Positions 5,304 to 6,132 of a stretch of DNA of 6,132 nucleotides are shown one piece after another (position 1 is the first letter of the stretch; the number at the start of each line of letters is the position of its first letter). The DNA lies in NCBI GenBank assembly GCA_045563055.1, contig JBJKUR010000013.1, forward strand, positions 1-6,132, written 5' to 3'. A model generated the notes under the pieces. That model was not told the origin of the DNA and made no database searches. It saw nothing but the letters and a program-made list of their open reading frames with translations. The stretch is from Methylaequor sp045563055. Its GTDB lineage: Bacteria > Pseudomonadota > Alphaproteobacteria > Methylaequorales > Methylaequoraceae. The translations under genes and the position numbers were made by a program.

Positions 5304-5453
5304 TCAGCAGCAGTTATCTGAATCACTACAACATTGGTCACTGCAACAGGTAGTGCTACAATCTCCAGTCTTGCAACCATCACTGCAACAACCATCCGCA
5401 CAACAAGTCTGCTTGCAGCAAGTCTTTATAACATTTACTTGTTCTGTCATCAT
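5304..5453 (-). CDS. Cysteine-rich metallothionein-like peptide, 49 aa
   Basis: The peptide starts MMTEQVNVIKT and then is nearly all cysteine with small or acidic residues: 14 Cys in 49 residues, mostly as CC pairs at a period of about five (CCKQT, CCADG, CCSDG, CKTGD, CSTT, CCSDQ, then CCSDSDN and a final CC). No histidine and no signal peptide are present. Such density is typical of metallothionein-type peptides that bind Zn, Cu or Cd through thiolate clusters in the cytoplasm, but the CC-x3 arrangement is not one I can assign to a known bacterial class. The chosen start follows AGGAAAAAGGGG (5459-5470). A longer frame from 5510 would run through the promoter and is rejected. The Cys region is visibly richer in GC than its surroundings and favours TGC codons. 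A modified-peptide precursor is an alternative, but no maturation gene is nearby. Confidence 0.75.
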   Translation of the reverse strand: MMTEQVNVIKTCCKQTCCADGCCSDGCKTGDCSTTCCSDQCCSDSDNCC

Positions 5454-5458
5454 AAATA

Positions 5459-5470
5459 CCCCTTTTTCCT
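5459..5470 (-). promoter_or_regulatory. Ribosome binding site deciding the start of the cysteine-rich gene
   Basis: AGGAAAAAGGGG on the minus strand ends 5 nt before ATGATG (5448-5453). It supports MMTEQ as the start rather than the upstream ATG at 5510. Confidence 0.6.
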
Positions 5471-5480
5471 TTAATAAGTA

Positions 5481-5510
5481 ATTATAATCTATAAATATGG
5501 TAAGTATCAA
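5481..5510 (-). promoter_or_regulatory. Strong sigma-70-type promoter for the cysteine-rich gene
   Basis: On the minus strand, TTGATA (5505-5510, 5 of 6) is followed after 18 bp by TATAAT (5481-5486, 6 of 6). The predicted start lies near 5474, giving a leader of about 20 nt that contains the purine-rich ribosome site. It is the best promoter match in the window and suggests high expression. No operator such as an inverted repeat is evident around it. Confidence 0.6.
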
Positions 5511-5679
5511 TTAAAAAGAAAATAAATTTCAATCAAATAGAAAGTTAAAAAAGGCCATCATTATTTATCACTTAAATTTAATATTAACTCATTAGTTTTG
5601 GTTCTGATATTATGAAAATAGTAAATTTGGACTACAAAAATGATTTAGTGACTTTGGAATAAATCAATGGAATCGAAGA

Positions 5680-5868
5680 ATGAATAAAATAGGTTTAGAT
5701 AAATTTTGTGATTTGCTTTCAAAAATTAATATGGATTTTACAGATTTTATTTTAGAGGAATGGGAAGCCGAAGAAGAAGGAAACATAAAGTTAGATGGTT
5801 TGACTGAAAAGGATTGGATGGATTTATATTTAAAATTTTTAGATGAAAGACAGAAATTAGAAAAATAA
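5680..5868 (+). CDS. Small acidic protein, 62 aa
   Basis: The protein reads MNKIGLDKFCDLLSKINMDF, then TDFILEEWEAEEEGNIKLDG, then LTEKDWMDLYLKFLDERQKLEK. It is strongly acidic, has no signal peptide, and is probably mainly helical (LDKFCDLLSKI, DWMDLYLKFLDERQKL). The regular charge and hydrophobic pattern and lack of low-complexity sequence argue for a real gene. GAAG lies just before the ATG as a weak ribosome site. It sits alone between the cysteine-rich gene's promoter region and dam. I do not recognise a named domain. Confidence 0.65.
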   Translation: MNKIGLDKFCDLLSKINMDFTDFILEEWEAEEEGNIKLDGLTEKDWMDLYLKFLDERQKLEK

Positions 5869-6013
5869 AATAAATTTTTTTCTACACCATAAAGTTTTTC
5901 TAATAATGAAAGTTTAATACGAAATTTTGACCAACCTATTCTTTTTTGATAAAATTTAGACTTTGTTTCTGAATTTAAATTAATTAATGCTTTAATAATG
6001 AACTAAAATATTT

Positions 6014-6132
6014 ATGGATATAAAATTTAAAGCATTTCTTAAGTGGGCAGGTGGAAAGTCAAGAATATCTGATGATATAAAGTCACATTTCAAGGATGGT
6101 AAAAGACTTGTGGAACCTTTTGTAGGTTCCGG
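6014..6132 (+). CDS. dam: Dam-type DNA adenine methyltransferase, N-terminal part
   Basis: The first 39 codons are visible before the window ends. They contain FLKWAGGKSR (residues 8-17) and LVEPFVGSG (from residue 32), the conserved start and S-adenosylmethionine-binding motif I of the D12 class N6-adenine methyltransferases such as E. coli Dam. The spacing between the two motifs matches Dam closely. The enzyme would methylate adenine, probably in GATC, but the target-recognition part and the DPPY catalytic motif lie outside the window. No Shine-Dalgarno is seen before the ATG. With the neighbours seen here it may be an orphan methyltransferase or part of a restriction system continuing to the right. 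Confidence 0.9.
   Translation, partial: MDIKFKAFLKWAGGKSRISDDIKSHFKDGKRLVEPFVGS

Noticed and set aside
5454..5510. Longer start for the cysteine-rich peptide at 5510
   Set aside because: It would cover the TTGATA/TATAAT promoter and the ribosome site; the internal ATGATG is far better placed.
5612..5662. 16-codon ORF MKIVNLDYKNDLVTLE before the 62-aa gene
   Set aside because: It has no ribosome site and no repeat or regulatory sign; chance is likely in AT-rich spacer.
6014..6132. Claim of a restriction-modification system formed by dam and the PD-(D/E)XK-like gene
   Set aside because: The two genes are about 4.5 kb apart with unrelated genes between them; only motif-level similarity supports any nuclease function.

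Overview
The window is a very AT-rich bacterial segment with mostly small genes and weak Shine-Dalgarno sequences. Several genes encode small exported proteins that start MKKLLLIL. This style suits a streamlined marine bacterium, for example a SAR11-like alphaproteobacterium, but that placement is inference from composition and gene style. No rRNA, tRNA or CRISPR array is visible. Most genes are unrecognised or broken and one segment is duplicated, so this looks like a turning-over accessory island.

Layout. Bases 3-299 hold a broken reading frame whose C-terminal half resembles the short helical domain of serine recombinases. Bases 322-447 carry a cluster of GTTATAAGG-type direct repeats. A plus-strand operon-like run (505-2125) follows: a PD-(D/E)XK-like plus DUF5655 protein split by a -1 frameshift, a conserved 103-aa protein, and a small exported protein overlapping it by ATGA. 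An unrecognised 257-aa protein (2222-2995) and an unrecognised minus-strand 118-aa protein (3062-3418) are convergent. Next come a small exported basic protein (3538-3780), a 40-aa ORF (3791-3913), a frameshifted duplicate of the 1757 gene with its 3' flank (3910-4349), a small exported protein broken at an 11-T run (4409-4769), and an intact distant relative of the 1757 gene (4856-5269). A minus-strand cysteine-rich metallothionein-like peptide (5304-5453) has a near-consensus sigma-70 promoter. A 62-aa acidic protein (5680-5868) and the first 39 codons of a Dam-type adenine methyltransferase (6014 to the window end) complete the window.

Functional picture. No pathway can be reconstructed. 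The clearest assignments are the DUF5655 protein, the metal-binding-type peptide and the Dam N-terminus. The most interesting signal is at 814-856. The DUF5655 gene changes frame exactly at A AAA AAG, with a Shine-Dalgarno-like AGGGA 9 nt upstream and a small hairpin 8 nt downstream, which is the layout of the dnaX programmed -1 frameshift. Two other genes (3910 and 4409) are also out of frame at homopolymers, so sequencing error or ordinary gene decay must be excluded first.
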